Shown: piece after piece, positions 30,182 to 39,869 of the stretch
Layout: each line of letters begins with the position of its first letter
Position numbering within the stretch: position 1 is the first letter of the stretch
Assembly: GCA_028686345.1 (NCBI GenBank)
Contig: JAQUCE010000005.1
Coordinates: 1 to 64,000, forward strand
Direction of reading: 5' to 3'
From: Kiritimatiellia bacterium
GTDB lineage: Bacteria; Verrucomicrobiota; Kiritimatiellia; RFP12; UBA1067
Length of the DNA stretch: 64,000 nucleotides
Notes under the pieces: generated by a model
Databases searched by the model: none
What the model was told of the DNA's origin: nothing
The model's input: only the letters and a program-made list of their open reading frames with translations
Translations under genes and position numbers: made by a program

Positions 30182-30225
30182 ACTATATATAGTGGTTGTT
30201 GCGGTGATTGTCCACTATATTTTGT
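30182..30225 (-). promoter_or_regulatory. Putative tandem NrdR boxes upstream of nrdJ
   Basis: ACTATATATAGTGG (30182-30195) and CCACTATATTTTGT (30212-30225), 16-bp spacer; compared with consensus ACACWATATCTTGT. Confidence 0.75.
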
Positions 30226-30436
30226 ATTTTTTGTGTAAGTTGTTGTAAATCAAGGATGCTTTTGTTGTAGGTTTAACGGAGTTTAGATGTTGGGTTTTTG
30301 GGTTTCCAGCATGTTCCCAATCGTCCGCCATGCGGGCAACCGCGGGTAACACGCGAATGATCAGCAGGGTACGCAAAAACGCAGCTCCGATTTCCAATCG
30401 GAGATCTCCGGTTGCAAACCGGAGCTCCGCAAAATA

Positions 30437-32290
30437 TCACCTGATTGGTTCCAATCGCAAGGCATGACCGCCGTTGGCTGCCATCTCGGCTGTGATGACG
30501 CTGGTAGAGTCGACCACTTGCTTTTCGCATTTGACGCTTGTCCGCTCCGAGCCATCCGGTGCTCCGTCACTGTAAATAAAAGCCGTGTATTTTTGTTGAG
30601 GTTTGAGAAATGTGAGCGGGATCTTCAGTTCACGGCGCTCGAGGGCGTTGATGGAGCCCACAAACCACTCTTCGCCTGCACGACGCGCGATGGTTGCATA
30701 GGCCCCGATTTGGGCGTTAATCACCTTGGTGTCATCCCAGGTGGTTGGTGTCCGACGCCAGAAATCCAGCTCAGGCTCATTTTTAAAAGCCGATGGGCGG
30801 TCATACCAGAAAAGGAATTGCCAGGGGCTGTAGGTGACAGCTGTCAGCGCCAACTGATGTGCACGCGTGTTTTGAACGCGTCCGTTGTACCAGCAGGGGG
30901 TGTAGTCGCCTGCGCCGCAGAGATAACGGGTGAAGGGAAGCGCGCAGTTATGCTCAGCAGGGGGCATCTCTTCATTGCCGGCAATGCCTTCCACTGTCAT
31001 GAGGTTGGGGTAGGTGCGTTGATTACCGGTCATCCGGTATTCATCGTGAATGTCGATCATCATCTCAGCTTCAGCGGCTTTGCGGATGGCCTCGTGCAGC
31101 CAGGTGGTCCACACTTGACTGCCCACATTGACAAACCCGTACTTCATGCCGACAATGCCCCATTTTTTATAGAGCAGCAGAATTTCATCCAGCCGCGCTT
31201 CAAGCTGGTGCCGGTTGACATAGAGAATCACGCCAATCCCGTTTTTCTTGCCATACTCAATCACAGCCGGCAGATCCAGCGGTCCCTTGGAGCGCTTGGG
31301 GTCAAGTGTTACAGTTCGCGCATCGGATGCTGCATCATATTCGTGGCCATACCAGCCGGCGTCAAATTCAACATACTGCAGATTCATCTCTTTCGCAAAA
31401 TCAACGCACTCCATGCCGCCTTGAGTTGTGAGTGTGGTCTCGCGGATAACCTTGCCTGGTTTGATCCAGCTGGTATCTTTTATTTTACAGGGTTCATTCA
31501 GGTTCAGCAGCAAGTCGTTGTTTTCCAGCAGTGCGCCGGCATGGTCGGCCACCATTACAAAACGCCAGGGGCTTTGATCCGGCAGGCTCAGCTCAACCGC
31601 TGAGTCCAACTGCGCGCACAGGGTGTTGGCTTTGCCGGGCATGGGCCGGTATTTCATGCGGGCAAAGGTGAAAAGGGCGGCCTCTCCAATGGCCAGCACC
31701 ACGCCATCCTGCATTTCAACCGTTAGCGGACGTTCACACTTTGGCTTAATCTGGCTGATGGTTGCAGGTTTATACTGCCCTTGAGCGTGATAGACCGGCC
31801 ATGCGCGGTGGTCGCCGGTGAACGTATATTCAGTCAGCTCCTGATTGATTTTCAGGGTGGCGCGGGGCTGTTGAGGGAAGATATAACGAAAGGCAAACCC
31901 TTGGTCATAGGCACGGCACTCAAGGCGCATAACAAGATCATCGCAGCGTTGGTTGAGAAGATTGAGGTTAAGGGCGTTGTAGTTATCGATAATGACTGCA
32001 CGTTCGCCGTAAACCGGCTTCCAGCTTTTGTTTTCATGATGGCGGGATTGACTGGTCAGTGAAAAACCATGGCTGAGCTCCTGGCCATCATTGATGTTAA
32101 ATCCCATGCGGGAGTCGAGGATAACTGGTTTGCCCCTGTAGTTGACATGGTAGGTTAAACCGCCACTCTCTGAAATGGCAACCACAGCGGTGATACTCCT
32201 GTCAGGCGACTCCAACGTAAATTGGTCTGCAAGCAGGTTGAAGCTCAGCAGCGCAAGCTGCACTATTAAAGTAAATCTGCAAAATTTCAT
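30437..32290 (-). CDS. Glycoside hydrolase family 97 protein
   Basis: Exported; SPDRSITAVVAISESGGLTYHVNYRGKPVIL, FDAGWYGHEYD, MIDIHDEYRMTGNQRTYPNLMTVEGIAGNEE. Confidence 0.85.
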   Translation of the reverse strand: MKFCRFTLIVQLALLSFNLLADQFTLESPDRSITAVVAISESGGLTYHVNYRGKPVILDSRMGFNINDGQELSHGFSLTSQSRHHENKSWKPVYGERAVIIDNYNALNLNLLNQRCDDLVMRLECRAYDQGFAFRYIFPQQPRATLKINQELTEYTFTGDHRAWPVYHAQGQYKPATISQIKPKCERPLTVEMQDGVVLAIGEAALFTFARMKYRPMPGKANTLCAQLDSAVELSLPDQSPWRFVMVADHAGALLENNDLLLNLNEPCKIKDTSWIKPGKVIRETTLTTQGGMECVDFAKEMNLQYVEFDAGWYGHEYDAASDARTVTLDPKRSKGPLDLPAVIEYGKKNGIGVILYVNRHQLEARLDEILLLYKKWGIVGMKYGFVNVGSQVWTTWLHEAIRKAAEAEMMIDIHDEYRMTGNQRTYPNLMTVEGIAGNEEMPPAEHNCALPFTRYLCGAGDYTPCWYNGRVQNTRAHQLALTAVTYSPWQFLFWYDRPSAFKNEPELDFWRRTPTTWDDTKVINAQIGAYATIARRAGEEWFVGSINALERRELKIPLTFLKPQQKYTAFIYSDGAPDGSERTSVKCEKQVVDSTSVITAEMAANGGHALRLEPIR

Positions 32291-32448
32291 ATCAATCTCC
32301 TGTTAAATTATAACACATCTTCCGGGTTGTGAATCGGGCGGCTAAAATTATCTGAATGGGATATAATAGCAAAAGTTTTCCTTAATTTCTTGTTTTTTAC
32401 GGCAGGAGTTGAGAGAATAACCATTAGTCAAATCTAAGGGAGATCAAG

Positions 32449-33603
32449 ATGAGCAAATTCAAGACGCATGTGGTCATTTTATCGGATCAGGTTTTGCCGA
32501 ATGTTCTGCCGGTTCTGGATTATACCACCGCGCCGGAGTTGGTTATTATCTGCGAAAACGACGCAATGCACAACCGGGGTCTGGGCACGCGGATGATCAG
32601 GTTTCTGGAGACAAAAAACATACGCGGTGAGCTTTTCAGAGTCGGAGGCGGCTCTGATTTCAAGGAGCTGCAGAAAAGATTTCAGGAGTTGGCCACACGT
32701 CTGGGTTCCCGCGCCGCTGAGGTCGCGGTCAATCTTTCCGGGGGTAATAAGCTGATGTCGTGCGTTGCGCAGAATGTTTTTGCAGGCAAACGATTCACCT
32801 GTTTCTATGGTTTACCGGCACAGGGCGAGCTGGTGGAGTTAAGCGGCGGGCTGGCTCAGTTTCATCAGTTGCGCGATAAGCTGAAACTGACAGACTTCTT
32901 TAAGGTTCATGGCTACACAGTGCTTGCCAAGCGCGAGAAGAACCTCAAGCTGATCAGCGGTTCGCATGCTTTGTGCCGGGATATTTTAGCGGATTTCAGT
33001 AAGTACGGGAGACACATCGCCTACCTCAACCGACTGGCAGCCGGCGCGGAAAATCACTTCTCTTTAAAGGCGAAAGCCAATATAACCCCGGACGAGGCTC
33101 CGCTCTTTGAGCTTTTTGCCAGGCACGGATTTATCTCCAAGTTTGATGATGGGATGGTTGAGTTTGTCAGCGATGAGGACCGCGGCTTTTGCAAGGGTGG
33201 TTGGCTGGAGGACTATCTGCATCAGACGCTTAAAAGTATTCATAAAGAGGTCGTGTTGCAGGACTTCGCGACTTCGGTTGAGATCGAAGGTGAGTCTGGC
33301 CGGCGGAGTGAACTGGACGCGGCCTTTCTCTTCAAGAACAAACTTTACATTGTTGAGGCAAACACCTCTCCTGTGCATGACCGGGGCGCCAGCCTGCTTC
33401 ACCGGCTGGATACCCTCAAGGATTTTGCCGGAACATACACCTTTTCAATCCTGATTGCGCTGAGGGGCGCGCAGAATTTTGACCGCCGACGTGCGCAAGA
33501 TCAGGGTGTGCATCTGATCCAGAGCACGGAGATCAATGATCTCGAGAGTCGCATCAGAGCTGTGATCGGCGCCCCTGTGCAGAAACCAACGGATAGCCGC
33601 TAA
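32449..33603 (+). CDS. CARF-domain nuclease-like protein (Card1/Can2, DUF1887 family)
   Basis: CARF-like AEVAVNLSGGNKLMSCVAQNVF; nuclease-like GGWLEDYLHQTLK...RRSELDAAFLFKNKLYIVEANTS. Confidence 0.75.
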   Translation: MSKFKTHVVILSDQVLPNVLPVLDYTTAPELVIICENDAMHNRGLGTRMIRFLETKNIRGELFRVGGGSDFKELQKRFQELATRLGSRAAEVAVNLSGGNKLMSCVAQNVFAGKRFTCFYGLPAQGELVELSGGLAQFHQLRDKLKLTDFFKVHGYTVLAKREKNLKLISGSHALCRDILADFSKYGRHIAYLNRLAAGAENHFSLKAKANITPDEAPLFELFARHGFISKFDDGMVEFVSDEDRGFCKGGWLEDYLHQTLKSIHKEVVLQDFATSVEIEGESGRRSELDAAFLFKNKLYIVEANTSPVHDRGASLLHRLDTLKDFAGTYTFSILIALRGAQNFDRRRAQDQGVHLIQSTEINDLESRIRAVIGAPVQKPTDSR

Positions 33604-34077
33604 AGCAGCTAGTCGCCGCAACCAAAAAATACTGTGTGATGTGCGGAAGCTTGAGGAACTTCATTGTAGGTACGATTTCCAATCGGACATATCCGGTTGG
33701 AAACCGGAGCTGCTGAGGCCGGCTACGCCTCCGATTGACGATAGCGGCGACGATGCTGGTTGACGATTTTCACGCATGATCCCAATCGTCCGCCAACATC
33801 GTCGCACAGCATCGTCGACCGCACCGGTAGGGCACGGCCTCCACCGCGCCCGCGAACGACCTTGCGGCGCAAGCGTAAACGTTGTGAAGTATATCCGCTG
33901 ATATGCCCCGCTGGTTTAGTCAACAACGCTATGCGTTGCATAGAAAAGATGGAAGTTCTTTTTTTTGCGCCTTTTGCGGCTATTCCTTTTTTCCTTTGCT
34001 TCGTTATGTTTAGCCGCAAAAAAACGCAAAAGTCGCAAAATCTTTCGCAAACACGATAGGATTTAAGAAAAGAGGTA

Positions 34078-34800
34078 CTAAAGCGCCTCCATCACCTCAC
34101 AGATATCCTGGTTGATAACAATGGCTGCCTCTTGATCCAGGGGGGTGGGGTCGCGATTGATGATAACCAGTGGCGTTCTCGGTTTACGGCAGCTCGGCAG
34201 GCTGGCCGCCGGATAAACGGTGAGGGAGGTTCCTATGACAAGCAGCAGATCGCTCCCACTGATGGCCGTCATCGAGGCGTTCCACTCCTGCTCAGGCAGC
34301 ATCTCGCCAAAGAATGTGACCTCAGGCTTGTAGATTCCGCCGCAGATGCAGCATGGCAGCTCGCCTCGTTCAATCACGGGCAAGAGCTCCTCGGTTTGGA
34401 CTACTTTGTTACAGGTGGTGCAGATGCTGGTGATGAAAGTGCCGTGCACAGTGTGTACCGGCGCTGATCCAGCGCGTTGATGGTAGTCGTCAATATTTTG
34501 CGTGATAATTGTCACCCTTTTATCTCGCTTCAGCCACTCGGCCAATTTGTGATGGGCAGCGTTGGGCTGCGCTTGGCGCACCAGTGGATAGAACTTGCGT
34601 GCAAAGTTATAATACAGGGTGGGCTCCCGATGGAATGTACCCAGATCGAAAACATTGATGTTGCGCTCATCAGCGTAGAGACCGCCGGCAGAACGAAAAT
34701 CAGGTATGCCGGAGGAGGTTGAGATCCCCGCCCCGGTGAGCACTGCGATGGAATCGGCGTTGCGGAGCAATTCTATTAATTGTTTTATTTTATCATTCAT
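34078..34800 (-). CDS. cobB: Sir2-family NAD-dependent protein deacylase
   Basis: VLTGAGISTSSGIPDFR, ITQNIDDYHQRAG, VHTVHGTF, two CxxC pairs (CTTC, CCIC). Confidence 0.85.
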   Translation of the reverse strand: MNDKIKQLIELLRNADSIAVLTGAGISTSSGIPDFRSAGGLYADERNINVFDLGTFHREPTLYYNFARKFYPLVRQAQPNAAHHKLAEWLKRDKRVTIITQNIDDYHQRAGSAPVHTVHGTFITSICTTCNKVVQTEELLPVIERGELPCCICGGIYKPEVTFFGEMLPEQEWNASMTAISGSDLLLVIGTSLTVYPAASLPSCRKPRTPLVIINRDPTPLDQEAAIVINQDICEVMEAL

Positions 34801-35509
34801 TTTTAAAAAGCCTAGCTGTTTTCATGGCACTTAATATAGACTATTTAGTATGTATGTCAAGTGCGATCCTCGGCGTCATGTCATGTGAACGAGGATGTCT
34901 AGAAGACGGCTTACAGCTAAATGCTTTGGTTGTAACGTTCCCAAAAAATACAGGTGCTTGAGGGTGCTGAAAAAACCCGTGTATTATCTGCTTACTGCTT
35001 GATTTAGCCATACTGATATGTTTTAATTTAAACATGAGGTAATTCTTCTGGTGGAGTAGTGTCTGTGAATTGGACGGGCGTTATATTGTTCTACACTCCA
35101 GACTAGGTTGCTGCTGCAGGTCGGTTCGCGTTAGTGTAGAATTATTTTGTAGCCCTAGTGAATAAAGCATAGAATCGCGTATTTTGTGCGAGAGCAACGT
35201 AGGTCCGATTTCCAATTGGACATGTCCGGTTGGAAACCGGAGCTACGGGAGGGTGGCTTCGCCCCCGGTTGGCGATAGCGGCGACGATGCTGGTGGACGA
35301 TTGAGAACAGGCGGAGGATCGTCCACCAGCATCGTCGCACAGCATCGTCGGCCATATCCGCCCTACTTGTGTCGGGCATCAGGCTGCCAATAGCTACGCC
35401 CGGACAAGTAGTTCCGCCATGCCACGGCGTAGCCCCGCTAGCGGGCGAAGCCGGGTTGCGGCGCCACGCCTGATGAGCGGCACTGCGTTCTTGAGGTGAA
35501 AAATGGGCG

Positions 35510-35658
35510 TCCACCGCATAGCGGCGGACATACTGAAAGCAGTACAGTATATCCGCCGCTATGCGGTGGATTATTGCGAAACAAGCCGCAATAACCCCCG
35601 ATAGCCAACTTTTTGAAAAGAACAATTAATTGTTTAGTCAAGTCGCTTAAGCGACTAG
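35510..35658 (+). repeat. Composite palindromic element (copy C)
   Basis: Hairpin 35510-35570, then gaaaagaacaattaattgttt and agtcgcttaagcgact; ends 17 nt before the DUF2339 start codon. Confidence 0.9.
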
Positions 35659-35675
35659 ACTAAAGGAGCTTCGTT

Positions 35676-38198
35676 ATGTATGGTTTGTTGATCGTGTTGT
35701 TCATTATCTTTGGCGTTATCGTTATCTCCATGATCATGGCTTCGCTGGCTCAGATCAAACAGCGGCTCGAGACCATAGAGCAGACCAACCTCAGAGTTCT
35801 CAAGCGCCTCTCTGCTCTGCATCCCAAGAGCACCCCTGCGCCAACTCCAGAGATGACCACGCGGCCTGAAGCCGTGGCCGAGATGGGTGCAACCAACCTT
35901 AAAGCAGTGCACCCTGCTGTAATTCCGATAATCGACCCGCGCAATTTCCCGCAACCGCCGGAGCGCGCGCCTGTGGTTGTACCGCCGCCCCTTAAACCGC
36001 CGCCGCTCAAACAGAGCGAAGTCGCGCGCGACCCTGCTGCGCGGCAGGAGCCGCCTCCAATCTCAGCTGTGCTGGGGGTTCCGAAGGGCGAGCATCGTGA
36101 ATCTAAGTTCGCCGCCTCACTCCGCGAAATCTTCCGCAAGATTTGGTGCTGGATTCTGGTGGGTGAGGAGTATCAACCCAAGGGCATGACAACTGAGTCC
36201 GCAGTTGCCAGCACCTGGCTGATGCGTGTTGGCATTATTTTCATTACTGCCCTGGCAGCCTATTTTCTTAAATGGAGTATGGCGCGCGAACTGATCGGTC
36301 CAGCCGGACGCTTTGCCATTGGTATTGGCTTAGGTGTCGCGATGCTGATCAGCGGCATCAAGCTGATCAGAACCCACTACAAGATCATTGGACAGGGGTT
36401 GCTGGGCGGCGGAATTGTCGTGCTCTACCTGGCCATCTACGCGGCTGATGCCATGTATCATATCATGCCTACTCCGCTGGCATTTGCCCTGATGGCCCTG
36501 GTCACGCTGACCGCCGGATTTCTGGCAATCAAGCTCGACTCGATGCTGGTGGCGATCTTCGGCATTATCGGCGGCTACCTCACCCCAATCGCGCTGCCGG
36601 CCACAGTGCTGAGCCTGCCCGGCTTCTACTCCTACCTCTCGGTTCTGAGTGTGGCGGTGTTGGTGATCGCACTGGTAAAACAGTGGCGGTTGCTCAACTA
36701 CCTGGGTTTTGTCCTGACCTACGGGCTCTACTTCTTCTACTCCATGGAGCACTACGACAAAACAACCGACTTCCCAGTTGCCATTTTCTTTCTGACCCTG
36801 CTCTTTGTGCTCCACTCCTTGACCGTCTGCCTGCACAATATCGTCAAAAAACAGGCCAGCACCATCCTCGAGGCGATCCACCTGATCCTGAATGCACTGG
36901 TCTACGCAACAGGCGGCTATTTTTTGATTGCCGAGGCCCATGGTCGCCCTTACCCGGCCCTGATGGCGCTTGGGCTGGCCCTCTTTCATATGCTCTATAT
37001 AAGCTTGTTTCTCCGCCGCGGGCTAAAGGACCGTCTGCTACTGCTCTGCCTGATATCACTCGCGGCTGCTTTCACGGCCTGGACTCTGCCGCTGATCCTT
37101 AAAAAAGAGAGCCTCACGATCGCACTGGCGCTGCTCGCCTTTGTCTTTCTCTGGCTGGGGCGCAAGGTGAAGAGCAACTTCCTGCAGAGTCTGAGCTATC
37201 TGGTTTATGGAACTGTATACTTTCGGGTGCTTTTCATGGAGATGCCGGGACACTACAACTTGAACAGGTCATCTCCAACGCTCTGGTCCGAGTATTTTGC
37301 AGAGATCCTTGATCGGTTCTTTACCTTCGGGGCCTCAATTGGCTCGGTGGTCGCCGCCTTTCTGCTGAGTAAACGCGAGGCCAGGGAGTCCTCGCTCATC
37401 TTCCCTGAGAACGATATTGCGGCGGCAATTCCCGCGCCCCTCGCGAGCGGCACCCTGTTCTGGGTTGCGGTTACCTTTGTCTTTCTTTTTTTGAATCTTG
37501 AACTCAACGCCATGTTCCTCTGCTGGAACCCCATCCGGCTTCCCATGCTGACCCTGTTGTGGGGCGCGATGGTGCTGTTCCTCTTCAGTCGCATGCGCGC
37601 CTGTGAAAGGGCTGGCGGCAAGGGCGAGCTGCTCTTTGCTCTCACAATTGTATTTCTGGTAATCACTCTAGGCAAACTGCTCCTTTTCGACTCCCAGTCG
37701 TGGAACCTGAATATGAATTTTATCTACAATCAGGAGTATCTGCTGCTGGACAGTGCCATGCGCCTCTTTGATTTCGGTATCCTCGTGGGAGTTATCATGG
37801 TGCTCTGGCGGATGATTGCCGGCAGCCCGGATAATTCACAGCATAAGACACTGTTCGGTTATCTCGGGCTCGCGCTCTTTTTCCTCTACGCCAGCCTGGA
37901 GGTGCGCACCCTGCTCTACTGGAAGATGCGGGGTTTTATGCCTGCCGGGCTCTCTATACTGTGGTCGGTTTTCGCGATCAGTTTCATTGTCTGGGGCATC
38001 ACCCGCCGCTCCGGGGTGCTGCGCGCCCTGGGGCTGGCCCTGTTTGTGATTGTCTGCGGCAAGATCACCCTCTTTGATCTGCGCGGCACTGAGATCATCT
38101 ACCGCGTGATCGCGCTGCTGATCATTGCGGTAACGCTCCTGCTGGGCTCATTCGCTTACTTGAAATCCAGTAAGCTGGAGGGTGGGAGGAGCTCGTAG
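35676..38198 (+). CDS. DUF2339 multi-pass membrane protein
   Basis: 840 aa with many TM helices; followed by a DUF3999-like gene. Confidence 0.75.
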   Translation: MYGLLIVLFIIFGVIVISMIMASLAQIKQRLETIEQTNLRVLKRLSALHPKSTPAPTPEMTTRPEAVAEMGATNLKAVHPAVIPIIDPRNFPQPPERAPVVVPPPLKPPPLKQSEVARDPAARQEPPPISAVLGVPKGEHRESKFAASLREIFRKIWCWILVGEEYQPKGMTTESAVASTWLMRVGIIFITALAAYFLKWSMARELIGPAGRFAIGIGLGVAMLISGIKLIRTHYKIIGQGLLGGGIVVLYLAIYAADAMYHIMPTPLAFALMALVTLTAGFLAIKLDSMLVAIFGIIGGYLTPIALPATVLSLPGFYSYLSVLSVAVLVIALVKQWRLLNYLGFVLTYGLYFFYSMEHYDKTTDFPVAIFFLTLLFVLHSLTVCLHNIVKKQASTILEAIHLILNALVYATGGYFLIAEAHGRPYPALMALGLALFHMLYISLFLRRGLKDRLLLLCLISLAAAFTAWTLPLILKKESLTIALALLAFVFLWLGRKVKSNFLQSLSYLVYGTVYFRVLFMEMPGHYNLNRSSPTLWSEYFAEILDRFFTFGASIGSVVAAFLLSKREARESSLIFPENDIAAAIPAPLASGTLFWVAVTFVFLFLNLELNAMFLCWNPIRLPMLTLLWGAMVLFLFSRMRACERAGGKGELLFALTIVFLVITLGKLLLFDSQSWNLNMNFIYNQEYLLLDSAMRLFDFGILVGVIMVLWRMIAGSPDNSQHKTLFGYLGLALFFLYASLEVRTLLYWKMRGFMPAGLSILWSVFAISFIVWGITRRSGVLRALGLALFVIVCGKITLFDLRGTEIIYRVIALLIIAVTLLLGSFAYLKSSKLEGGRSS

Positions 38199-38199
38199 C

Positions 38200-38351
38200 G
38201 GGATGGGCGGGATGGGCGGGATGGGCCTTATGGGCCTTATGGGCTTTATGGGCCTTATGGGCTTTATGGGCTTTATGGGCTTTATGGGCCTGATGGGCCT
38301 GATGGGCCTGATGGGATGGATGGGATGGATGGGATGGATGGGATGGATGGA
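38200..38351 (+). repeat. 9-nt minisatellite (ATGGGCNNN)n
   Basis: ggcgggatgggccttatgggccttatgggcttt...; reads in frame as MGGMGGMGLMGLMGFM...MGWMGWM. Confidence 0.95.
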
Positions 38352-38409
38352 AAGTATTTTCGCGGGTTTTTTTAGATTAGGATTGGTTGACGGTTATGAA
38401 AGAGAAGTT

Positions 38410-39795
38410 ATGATGAAAAAAACAGTGACAGCCCTTTTGAGTCTTCTGTTGGCCAGCACCCTGTACGCTGCCATGCAGCTTGGCGACTACCCTTACACTC
38501 AGGCGTTGGAGCTGCAAGCAGGCTCCAACACCACCGCGCGTTTCGGTTCCTTTGTGGTGACTGAGGCGCTCTTTAACCAGCTGAATCCGCAGATGAGCAA
38601 CCTGCGCGTCATGGATCGTGCTGATGTTGAAACCCCCTTTCTGACCCGTGTTAAAAAAGGGGAGCGCATTGTGACCCAGGAGCGCAGCGTACCCTTTGAA
38701 AAGCTCTCCTTTAAAAAGCTGCCGGAGAACCAGATCGAGGTTGTGGTGCAGAACAGAGAGGAGCGCAACTTTAAGAAGCTGCTGCAAAGCATTGTGCTTT
38801 CCAGCGACATCAAAAATTTCGAGAAGCATGTCACGCTCTACTGCAGTGATGACCAGCAAAATTGGCGGCTGATTGCTGAGCGCAAACCCATCTTTGATTA
38901 CTCCCAGTACATCGACATTCGCAACAATCGTGTCAACTTTGCGCCAACCGCTGCGCGCTACTTCAAGATCATCATCTCCAACATCACCGAGAAGCAGGAG
39001 TCGCCCTTCACCACCCTGACCCGTGAAACCCGCGGTGGTCAGGAGTTCTCGGCTGTGGAGAGCTCCAGCTTCACCCGCGCCGACTTTCACATCAATGATA
39101 TTTATCTCTATGAGCGGATCTCTACACTTGTCAAAGATAGGGTACTCAAACAGCCCTGCACCCTCTCGGATCTCAAAATCACTACGGAGGATAAGAGCAC
39201 CCTGGTTACCTTCAGTACTGCCAAAGCGCCGGTGGTTGGGATCACCTTGAGCATAACCACCCCGTATTACCACCGCCGTGCTGTTGTTGAAACCAGTGCA
39301 GACAATAGAAGCTGGAGCAGCGCGCACGTTTGCACTGTCAGCTCGGTTACCACCGACGCAGGCAGCAATGAACAGCGGACTATCCAATTGCCGCGCCCGC
39401 TGCGCGCCGCACACTACCGCATCACGATCCAGAACCAGGACAGCCCTGCGCTGGAGATTACCGGAGTTGAGCTAGAGGCTGAGACCCACGAGGTGCTCTT
39501 TTACTGCGATCAGGCTAACAGCTATCGTGTGATCTACGGGGCTGTGGAGGTTGACCAACCAATCTATGACATTGGAGTGGTTTTGAGCCAGACAAAGAGC
39601 GAGACCACCGCCGCCTACCTGGCTGGCCCGCAGCAGACCAATCCGAGCTACGCCGCTAGGAGCAATTGGAACTTTCTCAGCCGCCGCACGATCATGACCA
39701 TCGCGGTGATCCTGATGATCGCGGTGCTCGGCTGGGTGATTGTCAAAACCGCGGGCTCGATCGAGAAGATCGAGGGGGGCGAGGGAATCGACTGA
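38410..39795 (+). CDS. DUF3999-like exported protein with C-terminal TM
   Basis: Signal peptide MMKKTVTALLSLLLASTLYA; C-terminal TIMTIAVILMIAVLGWVIVKTAG; position after DUF2339. Confidence 0.65.
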   Translation: MMKKTVTALLSLLLASTLYAAMQLGDYPYTQALELQAGSNTTARFGSFVVTEALFNQLNPQMSNLRVMDRADVETPFLTRVKKGERIVTQERSVPFEKLSFKKLPENQIEVVVQNREERNFKKLLQSIVLSSDIKNFEKHVTLYCSDDQQNWRLIAERKPIFDYSQYIDIRNNRVNFAPTAARYFKIIISNITEKQESPFTTLTRETRGGQEFSAVESSSFTRADFHINDIYLYERISTLVKDRVLKQPCTLSDLKITTEDKSTLVTFSTAKAPVVGITLSITTPYYHRRAVVETSADNRSWSSAHVCTVSSVTTDAGSNEQRTIQLPRPLRAAHYRITIQNQDSPALEITGVELEAETHEVLFYCDQANSYRVIYGAVEVDQPIYDIGVVLSQTKSETTAAYLAGPQQTNPSYAARSNWNFLSRRTIMTIAVILMIAVLGWVIVKTAGSIEKIEGGEGID

Positions 39796-39869
39796 ATCGA
39801 CTACCTCGGCTGAATCGATTACCCTCGATTACCCTCGATTACCTTGAATCCAATCCAAAAGGCGGGCCC

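Noticed and set aside
30136-30240. Cobalamin riboswitch upstream of the B12-dependent reductase
   Set aside because: Region is too short and AT-rich and lacks a visible B12-box; NrdR-like boxes explain it better.
32449-34800. CARF nuclease plus Sir2 as a two-gene defence island
   Set aside because: Genes are on opposite strands, separated by repeats, and the Sir2 looks like an ordinary CobB-type deacylase; no other defence genes nearby.
38377-39414. Minus-strand 345-aa ORF over DUF3999
   Set aside because: Antisense to an ORF with signal peptide, TM anchor and operon context.
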